The position numbers and the translations under genes are program-made. Below, in pieces: positions 7,408-16,942 of a stretch of 64,000 nucleotides of DNA. Below the pieces are notes generated by a model. That model saw only the letters and a program-made list of their open reading frames with translations. It made no database searches and was not told the DNA's origin. Positions within the stretch are counted from its first letter, which is position 1; each line of letters opens with the position of its first letter. This DNA is from Bryobacterales bacterium (GTDB taxonomy: Bacteria; Acidobacteriota; Terriglobia; Bryobacterales; Bryobacteraceae), in contig JAOAPR010000012.1 of the NCBI GenBank assembly GCA_025463005.1, forward strand, positions 62,001 through 126,000, given 5' to 3'.

Positions 7408-9465
7408 ATGGACAGTCCGCCCGTCGCCCCACCTGTGGCCCCTCCCGTCGCAAAGATCGTGCCCGTTTCGACTACCTTGTTCGGCGATACCCGCACGGAT
7501 CCCTACGCCTGGATGCGCGATCGCAAGGATCCCGACACGATCAAATACCTGGAAGCCGAGAACGCCTATACCCGGGCGATGATGAAATCCACGGAAGCAC
7601 TGCAGTCGAAGCTTTACGCCGAGATGCTCGGCCGGATCAAGCAGACCGACCTCAGTGTGCCGATCAAGCGGGACGAGTATTTCTACTACACGCGCACCGA
7701 GGAAGGAAAGCAGTACGCGATTTACTGCCGTAAGAAAGTGTCTCCCGATTCAGTCGAAGAAATCCTGCTCGACGGAAACATCTTGGGCGAAGGCAAGCCC
7801 TACTTCCGGATCGGCAACTTCGCCGTGAGCCCGAACCACCGGCTGCTGGCCTATTCGGTCGATTTCGAAGGCGACGAGGCGTACACCATCCGCGTGATGG
7901 ACCTGGAGACTCGCGTCATGCTGGCCGATGAGATCCCCAATACATACTATTCGCTCGAATGGGCCAACGATAATCGGACATTTTTCTACACCACGCTCGA
8001 TACCGCCAAGCGTCCGCACCAGGTCTACCGCCACACGCTGGGCGAAAAAGAAAATCCGCTGATTTATCACGAAGAAGACCAGCGGTTCACACTGGATGTC
8101 GGGAAGACGTCCAGCCGCGACTACATTCTGATCAACATCGGCAGCTCTCTCACATCCGAGGTCCGCTATGTCAGTGCCGATCGCGCTTATGAGCCGTTCC
8201 AAACCGTGCTGCCCCGCGTCCAGGAGGTGGAATACGATCTCACGCATCACGGCGATTCGTTTTACATCCGCACCAACGACAACGCCAAGACGTTTCGCGT
8301 TGTGCGCGCCCCGGTCAGCGATCCATCGCGGCCGAACTGGCACGAATTCTTGCCCAAGCGCGATCGCATCACTGTCGAAAGCGTGCACGCCTTCCGCGAC
8401 TATCTGGTGATGGAGGAGCGCGACCGCGGCCTCAGCCAGATCCGGATTCACCATTTCCCCACCGGCCAGGTCCATTACATTGAGTTTCCGGAGCCCGTCT
8501 ATTCGGCCGATCTGGGACCAAATGCCGAATTCGACACCCGGCTCGTGCGCTTCCATTACACTTCGCTCGTAACGCCGACGTGCGTGTTCGACTACGAGAT
8601 GGAAACACGCCAGCGGGAACTCAAGAAGCAGCAGGAAGTGTTGGGCGGATACGACCCGAGCCAATATCAATCCGAGCGTGTATACGCCAAGGCTCCGGAC
8701 GGGACTGAAGTGCCCATCTCGATCGTGTACAAGAAAGGCTTCGAGCGCACCGGCGCTGCGCCCACGCTGCTCTACGGTTACGGCGCCTACGGTATCAGCA
8801 TCGATCCCACGTTCAGTTCGGACCGGCTCAGCCTGCTCGATCGCGGGATGGTGTGGGCGATCGCTCACATTCGGGGCGGCGGCGATCTCGGCAAGCCGTG
8901 GCACGAGGACGGCCGCATGCTGGTCAAGAAGAACACGTTCACCGATTTCATCGCGGCGGCGGAGCACCTGATCGCCGAAAAATATACTTCCCCCGATCGA
9001 CTGGCGATCATGGGCGGCAGCGCCGGCGGGCTCCTGATGGGCGCGGTCACCAATATGCGGCCGGATCTGTTCGCTTTGGTGGTTGCCAACGTGCCGTTCG
9101 TCGATGCCCTGAACACCGAGCTCGATGCCTCCCTTCCCTTGACCGTCGGCGAGTGGGAGGAGTGGGGCAATCCGAGCCAAAAAGAGTACTACGACTACAT
9201 CAAGTCCTACGCGCCCTATGAGAACGTCGAGGCCAAGGCGTACCCCAAAATCCTGGTCACGGCCGGCTTAAACGATCCGCGCGTCTCCTACTGGGAGCCC
9301 GCGAAATGGGTGGCGAAGCTGCGAGCGCTCAAGAAGGACAATTGCGTGTTGCTGCTCAAGACCCAGATGGGCAGCGGACACTTCGGAGCCTCCGGCCGGT
9401 ATGAGCGCTGGAAAGAAACGGCTTTCAACTACGCCTTCATACTCCACGCCCTGGGCCTCGAATAA
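7408..9465 (+). CDS. ptrB: Oligopeptidase B (serine peptidase S9A)
   Basis: This roughly 685-residue prolyl-oligopeptidase-family enzyme cleaves small peptides after basic residues. The N-terminus shows the DPYAWMRDR signature, followed by a seven-bladed propeller and an alpha/beta-hydrolase domain. The catalytic Ser is in GGSAGG (about Ser538), Asp in GLNDPRV (about 623) and His in GSGHFG (about 658). The start is ATG 7408 after a short intergenic region; further upstream the frame is open but overlaps the divergent gene. A Pro/Val/Ala repeat (PPVAPPVAPPVA) precedes the fold. No signal peptide is seen, so it is probably cytoplasmic. Confidence 0.93.
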   Translation: MDSPPVAPPVAPPVAKIVPVSTTLFGDTRTDPYAWMRDRKDPDTIKYLEAENAYTRAMMKSTEALQSKLYAEMLGRIKQTDLSVPIKRDEYFYYTRTEEGKQYAIYCRKKVSPDSVEEILLDGNILGEGKPYFRIGNFAVSPNHRLLAYSVDFEGDEAYTIRVMDLETRVMLADEIPNTYYSLEWANDNRTFFYTTLDTAKRPHQVYRHTLGEKENPLIYHEEDQRFTLDVGKTSSRDYILINIGSSLTSEVRYVSADRAYEPFQTVLPRVQEVEYDLTHHGDSFYIRTNDNAKTFRVVRAPVSDPSRPNWHEFLPKRDRITVESVHAFRDYLVMEERDRGLSQIRIHHFPTGQVHYIEFPEPVYSADLGPNAEFDTRLVRFHYTSLVTPTCVFDYEMETRQRELKKQQEVLGGYDPSQYQSERVYAKAPDGTEVPISIVYKKGFERTGAAPTLLYGYGAYGISIDPTFSSDRLSLLDRGMVWAIAHIRGGGDLGKPWHEDGRMLVKKNTFTDFIAAAEHLIAEKYTSPDRLAIMGGSAGGLLMGAVTNMRPDLFALVVANVPFVDALNTELDASLPLTVGEWEEWGNPSQKEYYDYIKSYAPYENVEAKAYPKILVTAGLNDPRVSYWEPAKWVAKLRALKKDNCVLLLKTQMGSGHFGASGRYERWKETAFNYAFILHALGLE

Positions 9466-9536
9466 GCGATCATAAAGTCAAAGAACTAAGTAAAGCCATT
9501 TAGGAACGCAACCGATCCTAATCGAAGGGAGGATTC

Positions 9537-10475
9537 ATGCGCTCGCTCAGGACCATTGCATTCATAACGTCTCTTTTTGCCGGGCCCGTCCTTTTCGCTC
9601 AGGCGCCCGCTCCAGACTGGAGATTCGCCCACCCCGGAGTCACGCTGGTCGGCGGCTTTCGCCTGAAGGCGATGCTGGACTCCCCGCTGGTGAACACTCT
9701 GATCGCGCAAGCCACCGCCAAGGATCCATCCACTGGAGCCATGATCGGGATGATGCGGGGCGCACTGGGCGGAGTTTCCGAGGTCCATTTCTCGGTACGC
9801 GATATGGGGAAGGGCAAGAATCCTGACGTCCTGGCGCTGGTGACCGGTGTGCTGGATGAAGCTGCTGCAGTCGCCATGACCCAGGGTAAAACCAGTGTCC
9901 GCCGCATTGATGCGAACACCCTCTTGCTAGGAGAGGGCGAATCGTTGGAAGACGCGGTCGCTCGCCTGAGCAAACCCGCGGTCGCACTGCAGTCCCGTGC
10001 GCTCGATCACAGCAAGGCTCTGGCGAATAACGATCTATGGATAGCCGGGTCGCTTCCGGCACTTCCCATGACCATTCCGTTGCTCGATTCACTGCGGGGG
10101 CTGGCGCTGGGGATCAGCGCACAGAGCGACCTCCGTATCGAGATCGCCCTCGAGACCGCCAGCCCGAAAATCGCAGAAGACCTGGTGAGCTCGGCGCGCC
10201 GTTCGCAGGTACAACAGCCGGGCCTCGGGGCGGCGCTGCAAACCGAAGTTGACGGCGCTACCGCGCACTTCCGGTTCGTGATGGAAGGGGATCAGGTGAT
10301 TCAGGCAGTGCAGCAGGCCATCGCTAACGGCGATAAGTCGCCGCTGGCCGGTCTTCTAGGTCAATCGCCGGCGCTCTCTGAGCCCACGGCGTCGTCCAAG
10401 CCGAAGCGCGACACCGTCATTGTCTACGGCCTGGAGGGCGGCCCGCGCGAATTCAAGACGACCGGGAAACCGTAA
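9537..10475 (+). CDS. Secreted protein of unknown function
   Basis: The protein has 312 residues with a clear signal peptide (MRSLRTIAFITSLFAGPVLFAQ). A good Shine-Dalgarno (GGGAGG) lies six bases upstream of the ATG. The mature part contains alternating hydrophobic and charged segments (VHFSVRD, DVLALVTG, ASVRRIDANTLLLGE-like) that resemble duplicated alpha/beta modules. There are no cysteines in recognisable patterns and no catalytic motif. I do not recognise the family. It stands alone between ptrB and the DUF3467 gene. Confidence 0.75.
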   Translation: MRSLRTIAFITSLFAGPVLFAQAPAPDWRFAHPGVTLVGGFRLKAMLDSPLVNTLIAQATAKDPSTGAMIGMMRGALGGVSEVHFSVRDMGKGKNPDVLALVTGVLDEAAAVAMTQGKTSVRRIDANTLLLGEGESLEDAVARLSKPAVALQSRALDHSKALANNDLWIAGSLPALPMTIPLLDSLRGLALGISAQSDLRIEIALETASPKIAEDLVSSARRSQVQQPGLGAALQTEVDGATAHFRFVMEGDQVIQAVQQAIANGDKSPLAGLLGQSPALSEPTASSKPKRDTVIVYGLEGGPREFKTTGKP

Positions 10476-10532
10476 ACGCATTCCGAGCATCGACAGCGAT
10501 GGAGCGGGTTTGGCGTAGTATGCTGAGAACGC

Positions 10533-10829
10533 ATGAACCCACAACCCGCGCCTCAGAAGATTCAACTGTCCAACACTGCCGACTACCGGGAAGCCTACGC
10601 CAACAGCGTCCAGGTTCGCGTGAGCCTGTGGGATTTTTTCCTGCTCTTTGGCACCATCAATCAGAATGCACCGGATAGCGTGTCGATACAGAATTACCAG
10701 GGAATTTTTCTAAGTCCCCAGCAGGCCAAGGCGCTGGCGAACGTTCTCAATCAGAACGTCAGCCAGTACGAAGCTACCTTCGGCGAAATCCGCCTGGAGC
10801 CGAAGCCGCCCGCCTCGTCCGTCCAGTAG
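10533..10829 (+). CDS. DUF3467-type small protein
   Basis: This 98-residue protein reads IQLSNTADYREAYANSVQVRVS followed by WDFFLLFG. This matches the DUF3467 pattern, in which a short beta sheet is followed by a helix (LSPQQAKALANVLNQNVSQYE). The function of the family is unknown. It is compact and has no signal peptide. The GT39 gene begins seven bases after its stop, so the two likely share a transcript. Confidence 0.75.
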   Translation: MNPQPAPQKIQLSNTADYREAYANSVQVRVSLWDFFLLFGTINQNAPDSVSIQNYQGIFLSPQQAKALANVLNQNVSQYEATFGEIRLEPKPPASSVQ

Positions 10830-10836
10830 GCCGGGA

Positions 10837-12309
10837 GTGTTTTCCCGTCGCGCGTCCCATCTGATCTTCTTTTCCGCGTTCGCCGCGCTGCTGGTGGCGA
10901 TGCACCTGCCGTTTCTCACGCTGCCATTCCATTGGGACGAGCTCGGGCAGTTTGTGCCGGCGGCGCTGGATCTGTATCGCGACGGCGCTTGGGTGCCGCA
11001 TTCCACGGCCCCGAATGTTCATCCGCCCGGGGTGATGCTGATTCTGGCGCTGGTCTGGAAAATATTCGGGTTTTCGATCCTCTCCGCGCGCTTGACGATG
11101 CTGGCGATTGCGGCGGTCGGAGTGTTTCTCTCGTTTCTGCTGGCCATCCGCTTGGCGCGCAAGGCGCCGGGTGCGCCGGCCTTCGCAGCGGTCGTCTTCC
11201 TGATGGTCGCGCCGCTTTTCTACACCCAGTCCATGCTGGTCCTGTTGGATATGCCCGCCATGACGTTAACGGTTCTGGCGCTCCTGCTGTTTTTCGACGA
11301 ACGCTACGCCGCTTGCGCTGCCGCCGCAACTGCGTTGGTCCTGGTAAAGGAAACCGCCATCACCACGCCTCTGGTTTTCGCGGCGTGGCTCTGGTTCCGC
11401 GAAAAACGTCACCGCGAGGCACTCTATTTCCTGGCGCCCGCGGCAGCCTTAGGTCTATGGCTGGTGGCCCTGCACCACGCGACCGGATACTGGCTGGGCA
11501 ACGATGAGTTCGCCCGATTCAACGTAGACCAATCGCTTAGATTCAGCCACATTGCCTACGCCATTGGTCGTCGTCTCTATATGTTCTTCCTTAGCGACGG
11601 CCACTTCCTTGGCACCGCGGCCCTGATCGCAGGATGGCGCTTCCTGCGCGGCAAGGAATGGAGGATCGCCGGGCTGGTGGCGGTTGCGCAGACGGCGGTG
11701 GTTACTCTGCTCGGGGGAGCCGTGCTCGATCGCTACATGCTGCCGGTGTTGCCGATCCTGTATGCGGCCTTCGCGGTGGCCGGATCGGCCTGGCCGCGAC
11801 CTGTGCGCCTGATCGCGCAGGCTGCCATGGTTACGCTTTTTGTAGTGGGATGGTTCTGGAACCCGCCGGTTCCCTTCCCGTACGAAAACAATCTCGCCAT
11901 GGTGGATTTTGTCCATCTTCAGCAAGAAGCGGCCGAGTATCTGGAGGACTACGCGAACGGCCAGCGTATCGCCAGTGCATGGCCGTTCACCGAGGCGGTG
12001 GTGAATCCCGAGTTCGGATATGTCCGTCGGCCGCTCAACCTGACAGTGCGAACGGGTGGCCTGCGCCTCGCTAACCTCGCCCAGTTGAACCCTAAGGATT
12101 TCGACGTGCTAGTGCTCTACTCGGCGGAGTGGTCAGTGAATCCGCGGCTGATGAAGATCAAACCGATTCGGTCGCTGATAAACGCGTTCCTCGATCCGAA
12201 TATCAATGCCACCAGCGATGAGATCCGCACTACATTGGGTTTTGTGCCAGCCCTGCGCTGGACCAGAGGCGGCCAGTGGATCGAAATGTACGTGCCCGCT
12301 ACCCCATAA
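10837..12309 (+). CDS. GT39/ArnT-like membrane glycosyltransferase
   Basis: This 490-residue polytopic protein has about ten membrane helices. After the first helix comes WDELGQFVPAA, the acidic DE motif in the first periplasmic loop of dolichyl-phosphate-mannose or undecaprenyl-phosphate-sugar glycosyltransferases (GT39/GT83 fold). NVHPPG follows, also typical of that loop. Such enzymes transfer a sugar from a lipid carrier to protein or lipid on the outer face of the inner membrane. Acceptor and donor cannot be read from sequence. The GTG start at 10837 has CGGGAG upstream. It converges on the sensor-kinase gene with nine bases between stops. Confidence 0.85.
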   Translation: MFSRRASHLIFFSAFAALLVAMHLPFLTLPFHWDELGQFVPAALDLYRDGAWVPHSTAPNVHPPGVMLILALVWKIFGFSILSARLTMLAIAAVGVFLSFLLAIRLARKAPGAPAFAAVVFLMVAPLFYTQSMLVLLDMPAMTLTVLALLLFFDERYAACAAAATALVLVKETAITTPLVFAAWLWFREKRHREALYFLAPAAALGLWLVALHHATGYWLGNDEFARFNVDQSLRFSHIAYAIGRRLYMFFLSDGHFLGTAALIAGWRFLRGKEWRIAGLVAVAQTAVVTLLGGAVLDRYMLPVLPILYAAFAVAGSAWPRPVRLIAQAAMVTLFVVGWFWNPPVPFPYENNLAMVDFVHLQQEAAEYLEDYANGQRIASAWPFTEAVVNPEFGYVRRPLNLTVRTGGLRLANLAQLNPKDFDVLVLYSAEWSVNPRLMKIKPIRSLINAFLDPNINATSDEIRTTLGFVPALRWTRGGQWIEMYVPATP

Positions 12310-12318
12310 CGGAGTGAT

Positions 12319-14103
12319 CTACTCCACCAGCGCCTCACGCACCTTCTCGATCAGCACCGCGAGTGTAAACGGTTTTGCCAGGACTCGCGCGCCAGCGGGA
12401 ACACGCTCTTGCCCGGTGTATCCGGAAATGAACAGGGTCTTCAGCCGAGGCGCGCCCTGCTGCATCCGGCGTGCGAGCTCCGGCCCGTTGATTCCGGGGA
12501 GCATCACGTCGGTGATCAGCAGATCGATCGCCTGGCCTTGTGCGGCAGACACCTGTGCCGCAGTCAGGGCCTCCTCCGCGCTGCCCGCCTCCAGAACGCG
12601 GTAACGCTCGCGCTGCAGGATTTTCCGGATCAGCTCGCGAATCCCGGTTTCGTCATCCACCACCAGAATCGTTGCGGGTTCGTCGCGGCGCGCCGCCGGA
12701 CGCACGATCGATGCGCCTTCCGGCTCTCCTTCCGGTTCAATATACGGCAAGTAAATCGTGAAGGTAGAACCCTGGCCCGGCTCGCTGGAAAAGGCGATGT
12801 CGCCTCCCCACTCATGAACTACGCTATAGGCCCGCGCCAAAGCGAGCCCCGCGGCTGCCGACGCCGGATCCCCGGACTTACTGAGTACTGGATCGAACAC
12901 GCCTGCCGCCGAGTCCGCTTCGTGAACATCGTCTTTAACGCTAATGCGAGCGTACTTGCCGGCGGCCAAGGCGGTAGGCGAGAGACGCTCCGCCACCGTC
13001 TCGACGTCCCACGCGATGGTGATCCGTGTCCGCTCCCTCGGGGTGCTTCTCCGGGGCCCCGCAATCACCGCGGCAAGCACCTCCCCCAACTGTCCCGGAT
13101 CCGCCATGGCCAGGATCGGCGCCCGGTTCACCGTCAGTTCTACGGCTACGCGTTCTCCCGCGGCCACGGTGATCGCCGATCGCAGATTCAGAATCGCATC
13201 GCCGATATTCACCTGCGAGGCCGGCTTGCCCTGCGACCGGGCGAACTCGGTCAGTTGTCCTGCAAGTCCTCCGATACGGCGCGCCGCATCCAGAATCTGG
13301 CCCGCTTCTTCGCGCAGAGGATCGCCGGCTTTCAGCCCCTGCATCAGCTCCTCGGCATACCCTGTCACGATCATCAGCGGGTTGTTCAAGTCGTGCGCCA
13401 GCCGCCCCGCGAAAGAATACAGCGCCTCGAAGCGTCCGGCCGAGAGAAGTTGCCGTTCGAGTTGCTTGCGCGACGTGATGTTGGTGATCACGCCGGTGAC
13501 GGAAGCGCCCGATACCCGGATCGTCTCGCGGCACCACACCGTTTGGCCGGCGGCCGAGGTGGCGCGATACTCGGCGCTGGCCTCGCCGCCCGCGCTCAGC
13601 ACGGCACGATATAACGCCATCGTCGCCGCGCGGTCTTCGGGATGGATGCGCTCTTCGAAAAACTCCCGGCGTCCGAGCCACTGCGACGAAGGATACCCCA
13701 GCATCGCTTCCGCGCCGCCCTGGACCGATCGGAACTGGAGCGTGGCGGTATCCGCCTGCCACACGATTGCGGGGATTTCTGAGGGAATGTTGGCGGGAAC
13801 AGCTCCAATCGACGGCGCCGTGGATCCAACAACGATCAGCGTCTCTGTCTGATCCTCATCGTGCAAAGCACGCATCGGGATCTCGGTGAACCCATGGGCC
13901 GGCAAGTCTTCGGTACGACTCCCGAATTTTGTTCGGAAAGCGCGGTTGGTCCAGACCACCGAGCGGTCCTTCGAAATGACGGCCAGCGGCACGGGCAGTG
14001 CGGCCGCGATTTCCCGGTAGTAGCCGAGTTCGCCCTCCAGCAAAGCCAGCAGACGCGCGACATCCTTGGCATGCCACTGGCGGAAGTCCGCGCGCTCTAT
14101 CAC
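12319..14103 (-). CDS. PAS-PAS-HisKA-(degenerate HATPase)-REC hybrid sensor protein
   Basis: The protein has 594 residues. A PAS domain at about 30-95 is followed by a PAS_3-type domain at 105-215 (IHPEDRAAT). The dimerisation box RLAHDLNNPL holds His237, and a GHKL-like region spans 330-455. A receiver domain at 475-594 has acidic pocket VVDDE, acceptor Asp532 (ITDVMLPG) and Lys in LAKPF. In the GHKL region the N-box lacks its Asn (EVLAAVIAGPRRS), G1 DxG reads SVKDDVHEAD, and G2 GTGLGL reads SAAAGLAL. The family needs these to bind ATP. The receiver looks intact, so the protein may be phosphorylated by, or be a phosphatase partner for, another kinase. No transmembrane segment is seen. Confidence 0.88.
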   Translation of the reverse strand: MIERADFRQWHAKDVARLLALLEGELGYYREIAAALPVPLAVISKDRSVVWTNRAFRTKFGSRTEDLPAHGFTEIPMRALHDEDQTETLIVVGSTAPSIGAVPANIPSEIPAIVWQADTATLQFRSVQGGAEAMLGYPSSQWLGRREFFEERIHPEDRAATMALYRAVLSAGGEASAEYRATSAAGQTVWCRETIRVSGASVTGVITNITSRKQLERQLLSAGRFEALYSFAGRLAHDLNNPLMIVTGYAEELMQGLKAGDPLREEAGQILDAARRIGGLAGQLTEFARSQGKPASQVNIGDAILNLRSAITVAAGERVAVELTVNRAPILAMADPGQLGEVLAAVIAGPRRSTPRERTRITIAWDVETVAERLSPTALAAGKYARISVKDDVHEADSAAGVFDPVLSKSGDPASAAAGLALARAYSVVHEWGGDIAFSSEPGQGSTFTIYLPYIEPEGEPEGASIVRPAARRDEPATILVVDDETGIRELIRKILQRERYRVLEAGSAEEALTAAQVSAAQGQAIDLLITDVMLPGINGPELARRMQQGAPRLKTLFISGYTGQERVPAGARVLAKPFTLAVLIEKVREALVE

Positions 14104-14194
14104 AGCTTAATTCTGAGGATTCAAACCGGAAACTAACAGCGTACGGGAGACTGTCTTGTCATAGTACCGCGGTCCAAATCGTTGGGCCACAGGT

Positions 14195-14221
14195 GCTAGT
14201 ACAATTCGACGCTAGTACAAT
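14195..14221. repeat. 11-bp direct repeat at the 3' end of glpX
   Basis: GCTAGTACAAT occurs at 14195-14205 and again at 14211-14221. The second copy contains the glpX stop codon (read on the minus strand as TTG TAC TAG). This looks like a small local duplication of the gene end. Confidence 0.6.
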
Positions 14222-15234
14222 CTCACTCCGCGGTTTCCGGGCTCACGGAACATGTGCACGGTATCGACGAACCGCACCTGCCGCGATGCGAAGGTCATGG
14301 CCAGCGTGTGGGTCCGGCAGCCGTCGCCGAAGAAACGCACGCCGTGCAGCAGGGCCCCGTCGGTGACGCCGCACGCTGCGAAGATGATCTGTTCGCCCGG
14401 CGCCAGGTCTTTTGCCGTGTACACGCGCTTCGAATCACGGATCCCCATTCGTTCTATGCGCTCTTCGAGTTCCTTGGTGTTGATCACCAGCCGGGCCACC
14501 ATCTCTCCCGAGAGACAGCGTAGCGCCGCCGCAGTCAACACGCCCTCCGGAGCGCCGCCTGTGCCGAACACGGCATGGACGCCCGCGCCGCGCACCGCCG
14601 CCGCGATTCCCGCGGAAAGATCGCCGTCCGGTATCAGGCGAATGCGCGCTCCCGCAGCCCGGATCTGTGCGATCAGCTCCTCGTGCCGCGGACGGTCGAG
14701 CACCATAATCACCAGGTCCTTCACGTTCCGGTCCAGGCAATGCGCGATGGCCTTGAGGTTGTATTTCACCGGGGCGTCGATATCCAGCGCATCGCGGCAC
14801 GCCGGACCAGCGATGATCTTCTGCATGTAGCAATCGGGCGCATGCAGCAACCCGCCTGGTTCAGACGCCGCCAGCACGCAAATCGAATTGGGCGTTCCCG
14901 TGGCGCACAGGTTGGTGCCTTCGAGCGGATCCACTGCGATGTCCACGCGCGGATACTGAACGCCGTCCGGGGCTTTCTTGCCGACCGCCTCGCCGATGTA
15001 CAGCATGGGAGCCTTGTCGCGCTCGCCTTCGCCGATCACGATATTGCCCGCCATGGAAATGCCCTCGAAGGCCTGCCGCATGGCGTGCACAGCGGCCTGG
15101 TCGGAAGCCTTGGCATCGCCTTGTCCCATGGTGCGGGTGGAAGCGATGGCCGCCTCCTCAACCACATGCACAAAATCGCCTAAGAGGTCTCGTTCGATGC
15201 TGACGGGCAGGGTTGCAAAGGTCGTGGCGCTCAT
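14212..15234 (-). CDS. glpX: Class II fructose-1,6-bisphosphatase
   Basis: GlpX hydrolyses fructose-1,6-bisphosphate to fructose-6-phosphate in gluconeogenesis, in the cytoplasm with a divalent metal. The sequence shows [11 protein letters not shown] (metal-site glutamates), [10 protein letters not shown] (the DPxxGT phosphatase signature) and [11 protein letters not shown], all family hallmarks. From ATG 15234 it is 340 residues, the normal length. An upstream TTG would add only eight unlikely residues (VRWAPPP), so the ATG is preferred. Its stop sits in a small direct repeat, 108 bp before the sensor-kinase start. Confidence 0.96.
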   Translation of the reverse strand: MSATTFATLPVSIERDLLGDFVHVVEEAAIASTRTMGQGDAKASDQAAVHAMRQAFEGISMAGNIVIGEGERDKAPMLYIGEAVGKKAPDGVQYPRVDIAVDPLEGTNLCATGTPNSICVLAASEPGGLLHAPDCYMQKIIAGPACRDALDIDAPVKYNLKAIAHCLDRNVKDLVIMVLDRPRHEELIAQIRAAGARIRLIPDGDLSAGIAAAVRGAGVHAVFGTGGAPEGVLTAAALRCLSGEMVARLVINTKELEERIERMGIRDSKRVYTAKDLAPGEQIIFAACGVTDGALLHGVRFFGDGCRTHTLAMTFASRQVRFVDTVHMFREPGNRGVRLY

Positions 15235-15297
15235 AGGTGGCGGTGCCCATCTTACCAAAGTATTTGCGGATTTACTTCGGTATTTCGGTTGCGGGAA

Positions 15298-16104
15298 TCA
15301 GTGGTCGGGACTCGGAATCTGGGCCACACTCCCGCCCATCCCGGCGTAGGTATCGCGAACCCGGATCACTTTGGAGCCTGCGAACGTGACGAAGGTCACC
15401 CGGCCCGGGGGGTCGCCGTACTGCCATGTCTCCTGCTCGTTGTCGTCCTTGGTTTCGCGGGTCTTGCGCAGGGGCCGGCCCAGGGCCATGATAACGGCCT
15501 CCCGATCCATCCCCTCGATCGCTTTCTTCTCTTTGATGGCCTGTTGGGTCTCGGGCGGCAGTGTGTCGATGTAATGCTCGGCGGCGCTGTGCTTTTCGAA
15601 ATCCAGCACCGGCGCCAGCATTTTTTTCACCTGCGCTGAAGTGACCTCGCCGATGGAATCCTTGAACTTGAGAACGATGGCCGTGCCGTTATTGGGCTGA
15701 TTTGCGGCCTGCGGATTGGACGGCCCCGTGGTCGCGCCGCCCATGCTGATCTGCACCCGGTCCCGCCAGGACCCCTTCTTCTTCATGCCGTCGTTCAACT
15801 GGAGCGTGATAGCGTCATCGTCGACGTCGACTTTGGTAACTTGCACCATGTCGCCCGCGCGTGCGGCCGGACCATCTTTGCGAACCGCTTCCTCCCACTT
15901 TTTCTGGTCCCAGCTTCCGTTCTCCTCGAACGGCAGCGCTTTGCGGGAGCGCGGCAGCATGATCTTTGCGGTTGCGTACTCGGAGGAGAGCCCGCGTACC
16001 AGTTCGACGCGTTGGTCCAGGCTCAGCTTCTTGGTATCGCCGTGCAGACTGGCTACCGCCAGGAAAGCCACTAAAACTCGCGGAGGTATGCGGGAAACAG
16101 CCAT
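15298..16104 (-). CDS. Exported protein of unknown function with SmpA/BamE-like C-terminus
   Basis: This 268-residue protein has an N-terminal signal (RVLVAFLAVASLHG). The middle contains beta-rich charged segments (VTKVDVDDDAITLQLND). The C-terminal part reads MDREAVIMALGRPLRK, then WQYGDPPGRVTFVTF and KVIRVRD. This helix-turn-strand layout resembles the SmpA/OmlA fold, where a Gly-x-Pro turn precedes a beta sheet. No lipobox cysteine is present. Function unknown. It starts directly downstream of the CPBP protease gene (start 16104, protease stop 16106), so the three genes from 17508 down to 15298 probably form one operon. Confidence 0.7.
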   Translation of the reverse strand: MAVSRIPPRVLVAFLAVASLHGDTKKLSLDQRVELVRGLSSEYATAKIMLPRSRKALPFEENGSWDQKKWEEAVRKDGPAARAGDMVQVTKVDVDDDAITLQLNDGMKKKGSWRDRVQISMGGATTGPSNPQAANQPNNGTAIVLKFKDSIGEVTSAQVKKMLAPVLDFEKHSAAEHYIDTLPPETQQAIKEKKAIEGMDREAVIMALGRPLRKTRETKDDNEQETWQYGDPPGRVTFVTFAGSKVIRVRDTYAGMGGSVAQIPSPDH

Positions 16105-16105
16105 A

Positions 16106-16942
16106 TCATCGCTCCGTTATTTCCACCTGCGGAATCAGTTTTCGGAGAGCAAAAAACAGCGCTACCGCGACACCTGTCGTGAGCACGCTGCCTTCCACAC
16201 CATAGCCTCCGCCGCTCCAGAGTACGCCCACGTTCCATTCCAGGGTGTACCCGGTCACCCCCATTGTAAACCCGCTAAGGTTGCTTCCGAGGAGCGGCAA
16301 AGCGACGTTCCAGCCGAAATGCAACCCTATGGGGAGCCACAGCGCGCCTGTGCGCCACACTGCGTACCCCAACAGGATCCCCCACGCCACGGTGTTGACG
16401 ATTGCCAGTGCCGACGCGTTCGGATTATTGGAATGCATCAGTCCGAAGATCACGCTGGTGGGGAGGATCGTCGAAAAGGGGCCCAGCGACCGGATCAGCA
16501 ACTGGAACGCGTACCCGCGGAAGAGCAGCTCTTCGCCCATCGCTCCGAAGAAAATCGCCACGCCGTCAAAGGCGAACGACGCCCAGGGATGCTCAACGGG
16601 GGCGGGCGCTGGTTGAAAGGTCGCCATTCTCAGCGCCACTGGAACCAGAACAACACACAGCACCGCCGTAACACCCGCCGCCAAGCCGGTTAGAAACTCG
16701 CGCCCGGAGGACGGGCTCCAGCCCAGCCCGACATCCGCCAGACGGCCGCGCTCGTAAATGCGGACCACCACGGCATTGGCTACCGCCGCAGCGGCAAACG
16801 TTGAGACGGTCGAGGTCACCACGATGCCAGCTAGGGGGAACAGGGCTACCGAAAAGAGGAGGAGGCCTATCCAGGCCAATAGGATGTACAATCCCACGCG
16901 GAGCATCAGCCCCTGCCTGTCGGGCAAAACCAGATCGTTCAT
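16106..16942 (-). CDS. CPBP-family intramembrane metalloprotease (Abi/CAAX-like)
   Basis: This polytopic protein of about 278 residues carries all three CPBP motifs inside the membrane: EELLFRGYAF (EExxxR), FGLMHSNN (FxxxH) and HFGWNVALP (HxxxN). Relatives cleave prenylated or small membrane proteins, or act in bacteriocin immunity; the substrate here is unknown. The ATG at 16942 overlaps the upstream gene's TGA in an ATGA quartet, so the frame upstream of it is not used. This fixes the start and indicates coupled translation. Confidence 0.88.
   Translation of the reverse strand: MNDLVLPDRQGLMLRVGLYILLAWIGLLLFSVALFPLAGIVVTSTVSTFAAAAVANAVVVRIYERGRLADVGLGWSPSSGREFLTGLAAGVTAVLCVVLVPVALRMATFQPAPAPVEHPWASFAFDGVAIFFGAMGEELLFRGYAFQLLIRSLGPFSTILPTSVIFGLMHSNNPNASALAIVNTVAWGILLGYAVWRTGALWLPIGLHFGWNVALPLLGSNLSGFTMGVTGYTLEWNVGVLWSGGGYGVEGSVLTTGVAVALFFALRKLIPQVEITER

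Noticed and set aside
7750-9180. Open frame of about 476 codons opposite ptrB
   Set aside because: Codon content mirrors the sense gene, no family features, and the sense strand carries a complete oligopeptidase B.
12311-12325. GGAGT/ACTCC inverted repeat between convergent genes as a terminator
   Set aside because: Only a 5-bp stem that overlaps a stop codon; no U-tract.
12409-13614. Plus-strand open frame opposite the sensor kinase
   Set aside because: No motif or signal; the minus-strand protein has PAS, HisKA and receiver features.
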